A stretch of DNA of 37,405 bases from Actinomycetota bacterium (GTDB taxonomy: Bacteria > Actinomycetota > Actinomycetes > Nanopelagicales > Nanopelagicaceae): positions 1 through 37,405 of the forward strand of contig CANKXJ010000003.1 of the NCBI GenBank assembly GCA_947487595.1. Reading direction: 5' to 3'. The position numbers and the translations under genes are program-made. Below the pieces are notes generated by a model, which was given only the letters and a program-made list of their open reading frames with translations, had not been told where the DNA came from and did no database searches. Shown one piece after another: positions 23,952 through 31,932 of the stretch (its first letter is position 1; every line of letters starts with the position of its first letter).

Positions 23952-26470
23952 TATGCAAGGATCCGTTCATTTGATGGGTCAAATACTGATGTTGGGCCAA
24001 CTTCAGCGACTGAACATGGGTAGTGCTCACCAAGATATTCAACGAGGAACTTGTTTCCAGCAACAGCTAACTCTGTTGGAAGGTAAGACATCAGGATGTG
24101 CTTACCTAAAGATGGAGCAGAACCAGCACTTGTTACATATGAACGACGTCCGTGTGCATCTGTAATTGGCTTCTTATCCAATGTAAGAATCGGTTCATTA
24201 CCCATCATGTAGCGCTTTTGACCACTAGATGATTTGTGATCATCAACAAAGAGTGTGCACAGCATTGCAACAGGCTTCTCAGCACGGTGCTTCACATGTG
24301 CATCTTTACCAATGAAATCTGCCTCTTTTAGTTTTGGAGATTGCATTCCAGCTTCAACTACAGTGTATTCAGTTTCAAGCTCTGGACCATATGCGCGGTA
24401 ACACTTCTCTAGTCGACCAGTAGTTCCATACACACCAATTCCAACTGGAATTAATCCATGGTTCTTTCCAGCTTCCCAGAGGGCATCCCAAAGAGCTGGA
24501 CCATCAGCCATAGGCACGTAAAACTCCCAACCAAGATCGCCAACGTATGAAATACGAGATGCAAGAACTTTCACGCCCTTGATATCAATCTCTCTACATG
24601 TGCTGAACTTGAATGACTCATGGCTCATATCTTCAGATGTCACTTCTTGAATAATCTTTCTGGCATTTGGACCCCACACACCAAGGGTGGTGTAGTCAGA
24701 AGTAATATCTTTGATCTTTGCAGAGCCATCGGCTGGCAATAAATCAGCAAACCACTTCTTATCTGCCATACCGTGTGCACCACCAGTAACAACGCGGAAG
24801 TGATCGGTATCAAGGCGCATGATTGTTAAATCAGATTTAAATCCACCATTGGGACCAAGTACAGGTGTGTAAACAACGCGGCCAATTGCAACATCCATCT
24901 GACGAAGAGCTGCCTTTTGAACAACCGCCAAAGCTGATGGACCAGTGATATCAAAGTAAGCAAAGGCAGTTAAATCTACGATGCCTGCGCTCTCGCGCAT
25001 TTGTAGGTGCTCCGCATTGATAATGGGTGACCACCAACGTGATTCCCATTCAGCAGTACGTGGCATAACTTTGTCGCCAAACTTTGCAACTAAATCCTTA
25101 TTGGATTCATACCAGAATGGTCGTTCCCATCCAGCAGTCTCATAAAAGACTGCGCCAAGTGCTGCCTCGCGCTCATAGTAAGGAGAGAGCCGCACTTTAC
25201 GATTTGATTCGTACTGCTCAAGTGGGTGAACGATTCCATAGGTCTTGTTAAAGGATTCAGTCACACGAGACTTAATATGCTTTTCTTCCTTATGGTGCTC
25301 ATGGAAGCGAGCAATATTGGAAGCATGAAGATCAATATGTGAATCTCCAAGAACCATCCACTCAGCCACAGACTTTGCAGTTCCTGGGCCTTCTTTGATC
25401 CAGACTGCAGCTACTGACCACAGATTCTTTACTTCTGGAGTTTCGCCAAGAATTGGCATTCCATCTGGGGTGTAAGACAAAATTCCATTACATGCATACT
25501 TCTCACGCACTGATTCATCGCCAACAATTGATGGCATTAGCTCGTAAGCATGCTCATCTTGGATATCGAAATCAGCTTGAGTGAATGCAAACTCTGTAGG
25601 AGATAGAGCTGCAGTTGCATTTGAAGGAATGTCATCTGGTGTGTAGAGAATTGGGCGGTGAGCATATGAACCAATTTCAAGTCCAGTTCCATGTTGGCGC
25701 TCATACATAAATACATCCATGTCACGCACGATTGGCCATTCAATATCACCCTTAGTGTCTTTAAAGAATGGAACTGGTCCGATGTCCTTCATCTGGTGAA
25801 CTGCAGGAGTAAGTGGAATGTGCGCTCCCGCCATTGCTGCAAGCTTGGGAGACCAGCAACCGGTAGCAATAACTACGTATTCGGCTTCAATAGTTCCTTG
25901 ATCTGTCACAACTGCCTTTACAACTCCGTTTTCAACTTTAATGTCTTGAACTTCAATATTTGCAAATGATTGAGCAGCGCCCATCTCTTGAGCTTTTTCG
26001 CGCATGATTGTTCCTGTGCGAAGTGAGTCGACAACGCCCACAGTTGGCTGGTAATACCCGCCTAAAATGACGCTTTCATCAATATAGGGCACTAACTCTT
26101 TTACTTCTGCAGGCGTAAGAATTCGACCACCTTCGATTCCCCATGACTTTGCAGATGTAATACGACGTGCCAGCTCTTGCATACGCTCTTCTGAGCGAGC
26201 TACTTCAATTCCACCAGTTTCAGTGAAAGTTCCAAACTCTTTGTATTGGCGCATACTTTCCGCAGTAATTGCTGTCATCTCTTTTGAGTGATCCACAGGG
26301 AAGATGAAGTTAGATGCGTGACCAGTTGAGCCACCAGGGTTAGGAAGAGGTCCTTTATCAATCTGGACTATGTCTTTCCAACCTAATTTTGCAAGGTGAT
26401 AGACCATGCCATTGCCGACGATTCCAGCGCCGATAACAACGCACTTTGCCTTTGCAGGTAACTTACTCAT
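23951..26470 (-). CDS. Dimethylglycine/sarcosine dehydrogenase-like flavoprotein with GcvT domain
   Basis: This 839-residue protein has an N-terminal DAO-type FAD domain (GAGIVG at 14-19; the GGSTGHASNF segment places His51 where family members bind FAD covalently) and a C-terminal aminomethyltransferase (GcvT-like) folate domain covering roughly residues 430-830 (for example the GVWGPNARKIIQ and GDLGWEFYVP motifs). Such two-domain enzymes oxidatively demethylate dimethylglycine or sarcosine, transfer the methylene to THF, and reduce ETF. The etfB and etfA genes directly downstream and fhs after them support this. One enzyme may take both demethylation steps to glycine, as no second dehydrogenase is present. 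AAGGAA precedes ATG. Exact substrate not provable from sequence. Confidence 0.87.
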   Translation of the reverse strand: MSKLPAKAKCVVIGAGIVGNGMVYHLAKLGWKDIVQIDKGPLPNPGGSTGHASNFIFPVDHSKEMTAITAESMRQYKEFGTFTETGGIEVARSEERMQELARRITSAKSWGIEGGRILTPAEVKELVPYIDESVILGGYYQPTVGVVDSLRTGTIMREKAQEMGAAQSFANIEVQDIKVENGVVKAVVTDQGTIEAEYVVIATGCWSPKLAAMAGAHIPLTPAVHQMKDIGPVPFFKDTKGDIEWPIVRDMDVFMYERQHGTGLEIGSYAHRPILYTPDDIPSNATAALSPTEFAFTQADFDIQDEHAYELMPSIVGDESVREKYACNGILSYTPDGMPILGETPEVKNLWSVAAVWIKEGPGTAKSVAEWMVLGDSHIDLHASNIARFHEHHKEEKHIKSRVTESFNKTYGIVHPLEQYESNRKVRLSPYYEREAALGAVFYETAGWERPFWYESNKDLVAKFGDKVMPRTAEWESRWWSPIINAEHLQMRESAGIVDLTAFAYFDITGPSALAVVQKAALRQMDVAIGRVVYTPVLGPNGGFKSDLTIMRLDTDHFRVVTGGAHGMADKKWFADLLPADGSAKIKDITSDYTTLGVWGPNARKIIQEVTSEDMSHESFKFSTCREIDIKGVKVLASRISYVGDLGWEFYVPMADGPALWDALWEAGKNHGLIPVGIGVYGTTGRLEKCYRAYGPELETEYTVVEAGMQSPKLKEADFIGKDAHVKHRAEKPVAMLCTLFVDDHKSSSGQKRYMMGNEPILTLDKKPITDAHGRRSYVTSAGSAPSLGKHILMSYLPTELAVAGNKFLVEYLGEHYPCSVAEVGPTSVFDPSNERILA

Positions 26471-26500
26471 AGCTTTATTTCCTTTTTCTGTTGGTGGTGG

Positions 26501-27163
26501 TTATAAAGACTTACGGATTTCTGATTCAAAACCTTCAACGTGTTCTTTCATTGCCTTTGATGCTGCCTTTGGATCATTGCTTGCAATTGCTTCTAATAAA
26601 GCTCGGTGTTCGATAATCGCATCAGCTAAATGCTCCACACGATCGAGTGCTAAGAACCAGATGCGAAGAGCGTGGGCGTAGTAGTTATCGAGGGCTGCTG
26701 CCAGAAATTCATTGTGAGTGCATTGATAGATGTGATGGTGAATTCGCTGGTCTAACCCAATCAAAGTTGGCATATCCAAATCACCTTTGATGGCCTTAAT
26801 CTCTTTTATTAAAGCTTTTGTAATCTCCTGATCAGCAGCAGTCGATCGTGTGGCAGCAAGTTCTGCAGCCTTTATCTCAAGAACAGCTCGGGTTTCAGAG
26901 AGCTGTGAAAGATTTGCAACATCAACACGGGAGACAAACATGCCACGACGTGGATAAACCTCTACGAGTTTTTCATTTGCTAGCGAGCGCAGAGCTTCAC
27001 GAATGGGTGTGCGCCCCATCTTTAAGTTACTCATCAACGCACTCTCACTAATGAGTGATCCTGGTTCTAGTTCTAAAGTAATAATCATTGAGCGAATACG
27101 GCTATAGGCCGCCTCTGATAGCGAGGAGCTCTCTCTGGAGAGAATACGGATCACTTGGCTCAC
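26501..27163 (-). CDS. GntR/FadR-type (FCD) transcriptional regulator
   Basis: This 220-residue regulator has an N-terminal winged helix (residues ~15-75, containing ISESALMSNLKMGRTPIREALRSL) and an FCD ligand-binding domain (~85-215) with histidines typical of the metal site (LDQRIHHHIY, IIEHRALLEAI, KEHVEGF). It is first in the operon with the dimethylglycine dehydrogenase, ETF and Fhs genes (30 bases to the next start), so it probably regulates itself and them. Tandem palindrome-like repeats directly upstream are the likely operator. It starts at GTG with no ribosome-binding site and a TATCAT box seven bases before it, suggesting a leaderless transcript. The ligand is unknown; a methylated glycine is a reasonable guess. 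Confidence 0.88.
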   Translation of the reverse strand: MSQVIRILSRESSSLSEAAYSRIRSMIITLELEPGSLISESALMSNLKMGRTPIREALRSLANEKLVEVYPRRGMFVSRVDVANLSQLSETRAVLEIKAAELAATRSTAADQEITKALIKEIKAIKGDLDMPTLIGLDQRIHHHIYQCTHNEFLAAALDNYYAHALRIWFLALDRVEHLADAIIEHRALLEAIASNDPKAASKAMKEHVEGFESEIRKSL

Positions 27164-27170
27164 ATCGGCG

Positions 27171-27192
27171 ATGATATATCAGTGATATACCA
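27171..27192 (-). promoter_or_regulatory. GntR operator overlapping a leaderless -10 box
   Basis: TGATATATCA (27172-27181), a perfect palindrome, is followed after one base by TGATATACCA (27183-27192). On the minus strand TATCAT (27176-27171) is seven bases before the GTG start. A regulator bound here would cover the promoter. Linking it to the GntR protein rests on position. Confidence 0.6.
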
Positions 27193-27215
27193 ATCAACAA
27201 TGGCCTGGCGCGGGT

Positions 27216-27950
27216 TTAGCTCAGGTAATACTTATAAAAGAGCCAGGCTGAGGCGCCAAAACCAACGCTCAAGATGAGCCCTCGGTACACAGCCGCTGGC
27301 ATCCTGGCGGCATAGCGCCCCCCATAGGTTCCACCGATGCTGGCACCGATAAGCAGGGCGATGACTGCTCCCCAATGAGCCTTGCCACTAAATATATAGA
27401 TGATGTTAGAGACCAAAGAGGTCCAGCCAACAATTAAATTCTTAGCAGTGTTCAGGGTCTTGGGATCTCGCCTGATGTCTCTTGCAAGGACGGCAATCAC
27501 CATCACGCCTTGGCCTGGACCAAAGTAGCCGCAATACAAACCGCTGCCTGCGATTCCAAGCTTTTCAACCAGGCTATGTCGAGCCCCACGAACGGGTTTG
27601 GCTTTAATCAAAAAGGACAAGCTGGCAAAGAGGAGAAGAAAGGGAACCATCTTTTCAAATACACCAGGTGGCACATTGAGTAATAAGAAGGCACCGGTAG
27701 TTGAACCAATAATGGATATATAGATCAGTTTCTTGTATTCCTGAAAGTAAGCGCGCATCTGGTCTCGCACGGCAATGAGAGCAAAAAAGTTTGCTGGTGT
27801 CACACCTAATGCATTTGTAATTGCAGCGCTGACTGGAGACATTCCTGTGGCGAGTAAGACTGGGTAGGAGATAACTGATGCTCCCCCAGCCATTCCATTA
27901 ATTCCACCGACAAGGATGCCAGTGAAGAAGATAATGATGTACTCGAGCAT
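27216..27950 (-). CDS. TauE/SafE-family membrane transporter
   Basis: This 244-residue membrane protein has the TauE/SafE pattern: about seven to eight hydrophobic segments, the first containing GGINGMAGG (~residues 14-22), and a repeated motif in the second half (YCGYFGPGQG). The family exports sulfite, sulfoacetate or other organic anions, but members often lack known substrates. I start it at ATG 27950, because TATGGT lies six bases upstream; the frame is open to GTG 27971 as an alternative. It follows the decayed MobA-like remnant on the same strand and ends 53 bases before the GntR start, so it is probably a separate unit. No link to betaine use can be shown. Confidence 0.82.
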   Translation of the reverse strand: MLEYIIIFFTGILVGGINGMAGGASVISYPVLLATGMSPVSAAITNALGVTPANFFALIAVRDQMRAYFQEYKKLIYISIIGSTTGAFLLLNVPPGVFEKMVPFLLLFASLSFLIKAKPVRGARHSLVEKLGIAGSGLYCGYFGPGQGVMVIAVLARDIRRDPKTLNTAKNLIVGWTSLVSNIIYIFSGKAHWGAVIALLIGASIGGTYGGRYAARMPAAVYRGLILSVGFGASAWLFYKYYLS

Positions 27951-27956
27951 TGGGTA

Positions 27957-27962
27957 ACCATA
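27957..27962 (-). promoter_or_regulatory. Candidate -10 box (TATGGT) of the tauE gene
   Basis: Minus-strand TATGGT is six bases before ATG 27950, the same spacing as at other starts here. It supports this ATG over the GTG at 27971. Confidence 0.4.
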
Positions 27963-27995
27963 CAATCTCACTCGGGCTATTGGTATAGAGAATCA

Positions 27996-28241
27996 CTACT
28001 TTGCTCCTGAGATACCAGCTACAAGTCCACCGCCACCTGGGTTTTCTTGAATATAACGCTGCGGAGCTCCAGAAAATAGTGGATTTGCTCCCACAACGAT
28101 GATTTCAAATTCTTTGGCAACGCCTGCGAGTATGTGGTGAATCAACTTCTAATGACTCAGTATTGCTTGGGATTTATCTGCACCAAAACGAGAACCGGTG
28201 GCGCCACTTAAGACGATGATGCTTCCAGCTTTGCTTTCCAT
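27996..28241 (-). pseudogene. Decayed MobA-like nucleotidyltransferase remnant
   Basis: Reading the minus strand from ATG 28241 gives an N-terminal nucleotidyltransferase motif (VLSGATGSRFGADKSQA). After 30 codons comes an in-frame TAG (28151-28149), and the same frame then continues as KLIHHILAGVAKEFEIIVVG and, further on, NPGGGGLVAGISGA, before a second TAG at 27998. This order matches the first ~80 of ~190 residues of molybdenum cofactor guanylyltransferases (MobA) or relatives. The catalytic C-terminal part is missing, so the gene has one nonsense change and a 3' truncation. The 289 bases between tauE and the phosphoesterase hold this remnant and two candidate promoters. No functional product is expected. 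Confidence 0.65.
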
Positions 28242-28246
28242 TTGGC

Positions 28247-28252
28247 TAGGAT
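28247..28252 (+). promoter_or_regulatory. Candidate -10 box (TAGGAT) of the phosphoesterase gene
   Basis: TAGGAT is seven bases before ATG 28260. It supports that start over the in-frame TTG at 28242. Confidence 0.45.
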
Positions 28253-28259
28253 ACTGACT

Positions 28260-29816
28260 ATGGCATTTGCTCGTGGAGAAGCGAACTCACTGGGCTGGCG
28301 CAACCTTGTAACTGTGGCCGCTGAACCACATTGTGGACATACCTTTCCCGCATCGAGCACACCTCTCTTAGTTTTACATCACCTCTCTGATTTACATGTC
28401 TGCGATGCGCAGTCGCCAACGCGCCCAGAGTATCTAGATCGTCACGCAGATCCTGATAGTCCGATTCGTGAACAAGTGGGAACCATTGGTACTTACCGAC
28501 CACATGCCATGCTGTCACCACATGTTGTTGAATCAATGGTGCAATCACTTAACTCAATTAGTAATGGTCCTTTATCTGGTCATCCAATTGCTGGTGCGAT
28601 TATCACTGGAGACACAACAGATAACGCCCAGAAAAATGAAGTTGATTGGTACATAGCCTTACTTGATGGCTTAGAGATTCGTCCCGATTCAGGTGATTTT
28701 TCAAAGTATGAAGGTGTGATTGATGATGGCGCCGAACATTATGACGTGCGCTATTGGCATCCACATGGAACTCCTGCAGGAAAAGAAGATGATCAAGCCC
28801 GTGCTAAGTATGGATTCCCAATTGTCCCTAATCTTTTGAACTCTTGTCGCACACCTTTTAAAGCAACTGGGTTAAATTTTCCTTGGTATGCAGTGCATGG
28901 AAACCATGATGCACTTTTGCAAGGAACAGTTACACCTACCCCTGTGGTAAATAAGGAGATGGTTGGCGGTAAGCGCTACACAGGTCTGCCATCTACTACA
29001 ACTCTTTTTGAAACATTAATGCAGTTTGGTGAAGTTGGCCCTGCTGGATACCTTGCTGCAGGTGATGCCCCTTATGTTCAAGTGAGCGCAGAGATAGAGC
29101 GTCGCGCCATAGAGCGCGGTGAATACGCACAGTTACACCTTGATTCACCCGGGGAACCAAAAGGACACGGTTTCACAGATGAGAACGCGCGTAATAAAAC
29201 AATGTATTACTCAACGCTTGTGCAGGGAGTGAAACTAATTGTCATTGATAGCGTCAATCAATTCGGTGGCTGGCAGGGCTCTATGGATGAAGAGCAGTTC
29301 GCCTGGCTGGAACAAGAAGTATCTAAATCAAATCGCCCAGTTGTTTTAGCTTCACACCACCCTCTGAGCACAATGTTTAATGATTATGCGCCAAGTGGCC
29401 GACGTATTTGCTTGGATGAATTAAGAGAAATGTTACTCAAATATCCAAAGGTGATTGCATGGTTAGCAGGACATGAACACCGCCATCATGTTGAGTGGAT
29501 TGGTGATGAGGAAGAAGTTATTGGTTTCTGGCAGATTGAAACTGCATCCCATGCAGATTGGCCACAGCAGTCCCGCACAGTTGAAATGGTTACTGATGAA
29601 TCTGGTGATTTCTACTTTGGTTTAACTGTGATCGATCATGCTGCAGGAATCGACCATGGCAATGCGGCTACTCCCCTAGAAATTGCTGCGCTGTCTAGAA
29701 CAATTAGCGCCAATGTCTGGCAAAAACGACCTGAACTAGGGGCAAAGCATGGAATTGATTGGTGGTTGGGGCGCCCTAGCGATCGAAACGTAGTGTTAAA
29801 GATCCTCAAGCGGTAA
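28260..29816 (+). CDS. Calcineurin-like metallophosphoesterase, PPA1498-type
   Basis: This 518-residue protein has all five metallophosphoesterase blocks: Asp44-x-His46 (LSDLHV), GDTTDN (117-122), GNHD (214-217), the mid-late SHHP and the C-terminal GHEHRHH. The opening region after the first block (DAQSPTRPEYLDRHADPDSP) matches the actinobacterial PPA1498-type group. The sites bind two metal ions and hydrolyse a phosphate ester, but the substrate is unknown. No signal peptide is evident at this start, so it is probably cytoplasmic. It is followed after 15 bases by a small gene with its own -10-like box. The start could alternatively be TTG 28242. Confidence 0.82.
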   Translation: MAFARGEANSLGWRNLVTVAAEPHCGHTFPASSTPLLVLHHLSDLHVCDAQSPTRPEYLDRHADPDSPIREQVGTIGTYRPHAMLSPHVVESMVQSLNSISNGPLSGHPIAGAIITGDTTDNAQKNEVDWYIALLDGLEIRPDSGDFSKYEGVIDDGAEHYDVRYWHPHGTPAGKEDDQARAKYGFPIVPNLLNSCRTPFKATGLNFPWYAVHGNHDALLQGTVTPTPVVNKEMVGGKRYTGLPSTTTLFETLMQFGEVGPAGYLAAGDAPYVQVSAEIERRAIERGEYAQLHLDSPGEPKGHGFTDENARNKTMYYSTLVQGVKLIVIDSVNQFGGWQGSMDEEQFAWLEQEVSKSNRPVVLASHHPLSTMFNDYAPSGRRICLDELREMLLKYPKVIAWLAGHEHRHHVEWIGDEEEVIGFWQIETASHADWPQQSRTVEMVTDESGDFYFGLTVIDHAAGIDHGNAATPLEIAALSRTISANVWQKRPELGAKHGIDWWLGRPSDRNVVLKILKR

Positions 29817-29819
29817 CTA

Positions 29820-29825
29820 TAGAAT
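29820..29825 (+). promoter_or_regulatory. Candidate -10 box (TAGAAT) of the small PF13769-type gene
   Basis: TAGAAT is six bases before ATG 29832, right after the phosphoesterase stop codon. The same TAGAAT-6-ATG arrangement precedes the FAH-family gene on the other strand. Confidence 0.5.
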
Positions 29826-29831
29826 TACCCC

Positions 29832-30128
29832 ATGAGCGAATATCAAATTATGCGCTGGCGTGAGATTCCTTCCATGGTTGTTGCGCGCTCGGGTGAAACG
29901 ACAATCAAAATCATGTTGGCTTCTCGTTTTCAAGAGGCCATTGATGAAGCTGCTATGCGCTTGGGTGAAATCGATGCAGATGCATACACCTCTGGTTGGA
30001 ACCGCGATCCATGGGCCGAAGCAGAAGGCGCACCAGATGTTGTTGCCGCACGAATTGTTGAAGAGCTTGAAAGAGATTTAAGTGAAGAAAAACTTTCTGC
30101 ACTTCTTGATGCCCTAGGAGAAAAGTAA
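29832..30128 (+). CDS. Small PF13769-type protein ('virulence factor' family) paired with a methyltransferase
   Basis: This 98-residue protein resembles the family annotated as 'virulence factor' (PF13769), from the opening MRWREIPSMVVAR and the YTSGWNRDPWAEAEGAPDVVAARIVEEL region. The name is misleading; the function is unknown. Aromatic and acidic residues dominate the middle, and the C-terminal third is helical. It has no signal peptide. Its stop codon overlaps the start of the homocysteine methyltransferase-like gene (TAATG), so the two are made together. I recall this family beside corrinoid/folate one-carbon genes in other bacteria, which suggests an accessory role in methyl transfer; that is recollection plus inference. 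Confidence 0.65.
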   Translation: MSEYQIMRWREIPSMVVARSGETTIKIMLASRFQEAIDEAAMRLGEIDADAYTSGWNRDPWAEAEGAPDVVAARIVEELERDLSEEKLSALLDALGEK

Positions 30129-31003
30129 TGTCTGCAATTTATGAAGCGCTAGAAAAGGCAACTCTTGTTTCTGATGGCGCGATGGGCACAATGTTGCAAG
30201 ATCGTGGCCTTACAGATGGCGGTGCACCTGAGCTTTGGAATGTTGAAAAGCCAGAAGAGATCGAAGCAGTTCTAGAGGCATATGCAGCAGCTGGTGCAAA
30301 TTTCATTACAACAAATACTTTTGGTGGAACTGCTGGCCGTCTTGCAATGCATGGACTTGAAGATCGACTTGTAGAGTTAAATAAGGCAGGAGCGCTCATT
30401 GCACGCAAAGTTGCAGATCGCCACCCTGGATGTTTTGTTATGGGAGATATTGGACCATCGGGTGAATTGATGGATCCCATGGGAACACTTACTCCTGAAA
30501 CAGGTAAAGCTTTATTTGCTGCCCAAATCAGCGCACTTGTTGCCGGTGGTGTGGATGCAATTCTTATTGAAACAATGTCTGATCTGGGTGAAGTAGAGGC
30601 TGCAATTTCTGCAGCCCAAGAAGTTGCACCTGGACTGCCAATTATTGTGACGATGAGCTTTGATACAAACCTTCGCACCATGATGGGTGTTAAGCCTGCG
30701 ATGGCTATTAAGCATTTAGCAGCATTGGGCGTGCGCATCGTTGGTGCTAACTGCGGCCGTGGAACAGATGAGATGTCACAGATTGCTAAAGAGTTGGTAG
30801 AAGCTCGACCAGAAGGCGTTTTTGTTATCACTCAATCAAATGCTGGACTACCTAAGTTGCAGGGTGATGAGTTTATTTACGATGGCACGCCAGAAGAAAT
30901 GGCGCGTTATGCCGCAGAGATGAAAGAGCTAGGCGTGAACATTGTTGGTTCTTGCTGTGGTTCATCACCTGCTCACACACAATCTATTGCTGCAGCTTTG
31001 TAA
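30128..31003 (+). CDS. Homocysteine/betaine S-methyltransferase-family protein
   Basis: This 291-residue protein is a single-domain member of the family comprising BHMT, MmuM and the N-terminal domain of MetH. Zinc ligands are Cys209 (GANCGRG) and Cys276-Cys277 (GSCCGSS). The barrel starts with DGAMGTML, and TTNTFGG is conserved. It could methylate homocysteine, either from betaine (the BHMT reaction, which would compete with the corrinoid route) or from a methylated corrinoid, as in MetH. No cobalamin domain is fused. It is translationally coupled to the small PF13769-type gene, about 10 kb from the corrinoid operon. The methyl donor is not decidable from sequence. Confidence 0.8.
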   Translation: MSAIYEALEKATLVSDGAMGTMLQDRGLTDGGAPELWNVEKPEEIEAVLEAYAAAGANFITTNTFGGTAGRLAMHGLEDRLVELNKAGALIARKVADRHPGCFVMGDIGPSGELMDPMGTLTPETGKALFAAQISALVAGGVDAILIETMSDLGEVEAAISAAQEVAPGLPIIVTMSFDTNLRTMMGVKPAMAIKHLAALGVRIVGANCGRGTDEMSQIAKELVEARPEGVFVITQSNAGLPKLQGDEFIYDGTPEEMARYAAEMKELGVNIVGSCCGSSPAHTQSIAAAL

Positions 31004-31009
31004 GACGAA

Positions 31010-31015
31010 TAGCCT
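31010..31015 (+). promoter_or_regulatory. Candidate -10 box (TAGCCT) of the trhO gene
   Basis: TAGCCT is seven bases before ATG 31023, with no Shine-Dalgarno sequence between. Confidence 0.35.
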
Positions 31016-31022
31016 TGAAATC

Positions 31023-31931
31023 ATGAACTTCAACAGAGTAATTCTCTACTACAACTTTCTACCAATCGCAGATCCTGAAGCGGTAAAGCTATGGCAAAAA
31101 ACTTTATGCGAATCTCTCAATATCAAGGGTCGAATTCTTATATCTCCACATGGCATCAATGGAACCCTTGGTGGTCACATGAATGATGTGAAGAAATACA
31201 TCAAGAACACCCGCCAATATCCGGGCTTTAAGAAGATTGATTTCAAGTGGTCTGAGGGAACTGGCAATGATTTTCCAAAGCTAAAGATTAAGGTCAAGGA
31301 TGAACTAGTTGCATTTGGTAATCCAGGTGAAATTAAAGTCGATGAAAACGGTGTAATCGGCGGCGGCATTCACTTAAGACCAGAGGAAGTCAACAAGCTA
31401 GTTGAAGAGCGTGGCGATGAAGTTGTTTTCTTTGATGGCCGTAATGCATTTGAAGCCAAGGTGGGTAAATTCAAAGATGCAGTGGTGCCGGATATAACAA
31501 CATCACATGACTTTGTTAAAGAGATCGAAAGTGGAAAATACGATCACATGAAGGATAAGCCAGTTGTTACATACTGCACCGGCGGAATTCGCTGTGAGAT
31601 CCTTTCGGTTGTCATGAAGAACCGTGGTTTTAAAGAGGTGTATCAGATGAAGGGCGGAATCGTCCGCTACGGAAACGCTTTTGGTGATGAAGGTCTGTGG
31701 GAAGGCTCTCTCTATACATTCGATGATCGTCTAACCATAGATTTCAGTGATCACACCAAATTGATTGGCACGTGCGCTCACTGTGATGGCCCAACTAAAG
31801 AGTTTAGAAACTGCCAAAAGCCCGCATGTCATCAGCTGGTTCTGCTTTGTGATCCTTGTTATGACAAGCATTTAGATATGCCGTGCAAACATGATCGCGA
31901 GATTAAGCGCAACCGCGATCTCGTTGGTTGA
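31023..31931 (+). CDS. trhO: tRNA uridine hydroxylase, rhodanese-family TrhO
   Basis: This 302-residue protein matches TrhO (YceA): an N-terminal acylphosphatase-like region (HGINGTLGG, 43-51), a rhodanese domain with active Cys185 in YCTGGIRCE, and a cysteine-rich C-terminal tail (CAHCDGP ... CQKPACH ... CDPCYDK) that likely binds metal. TrhO makes 5-hydroxyuridine at U34 of tRNAs. The start is set by the family's typical MNFNRVILYYNF opening and by the TAGCCT box; an upstream open frame would overlap the previous gene. It is followed after one base by a BadF-type kinase gene, perhaps co-transcribed. Confidence 0.88.
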   Translation: MNFNRVILYYNFLPIADPEAVKLWQKTLCESLNIKGRILISPHGINGTLGGHMNDVKKYIKNTRQYPGFKKIDFKWSEGTGNDFPKLKIKVKDELVAFGNPGEIKVDENGVIGGGIHLRPEEVNKLVEERGDEVVFFDGRNAFEAKVGKFKDAVVPDITTSHDFVKEIESGKYDHMKDKPVVTYCTGGIRCEILSVVMKNRGFKEVYQMKGGIVRYGNAFGDEGLWEGSLYTFDDRLTIDFSDHTKLIGTCAHCDGPTKEFRNCQKPACHQLVLLCDPCYDKHLDMPCKHDREIKRNRDLVG

Positions 31932-31932
31932 C

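Noticed and set aside
27996..28241. Amber read-through in the MobA-like frame
   Set aside because: The frame ends at a second TAG followed by TGA, and the C-terminal half of the family is missing, so decay explains it better.
30139..30831. A 230-codon minus-strand frame opposite the homocysteine methyltransferase
   Set aside because: Same reason: antisense to a conserved gene, Ser/Ala/Pro-rich, no recognisable domain.
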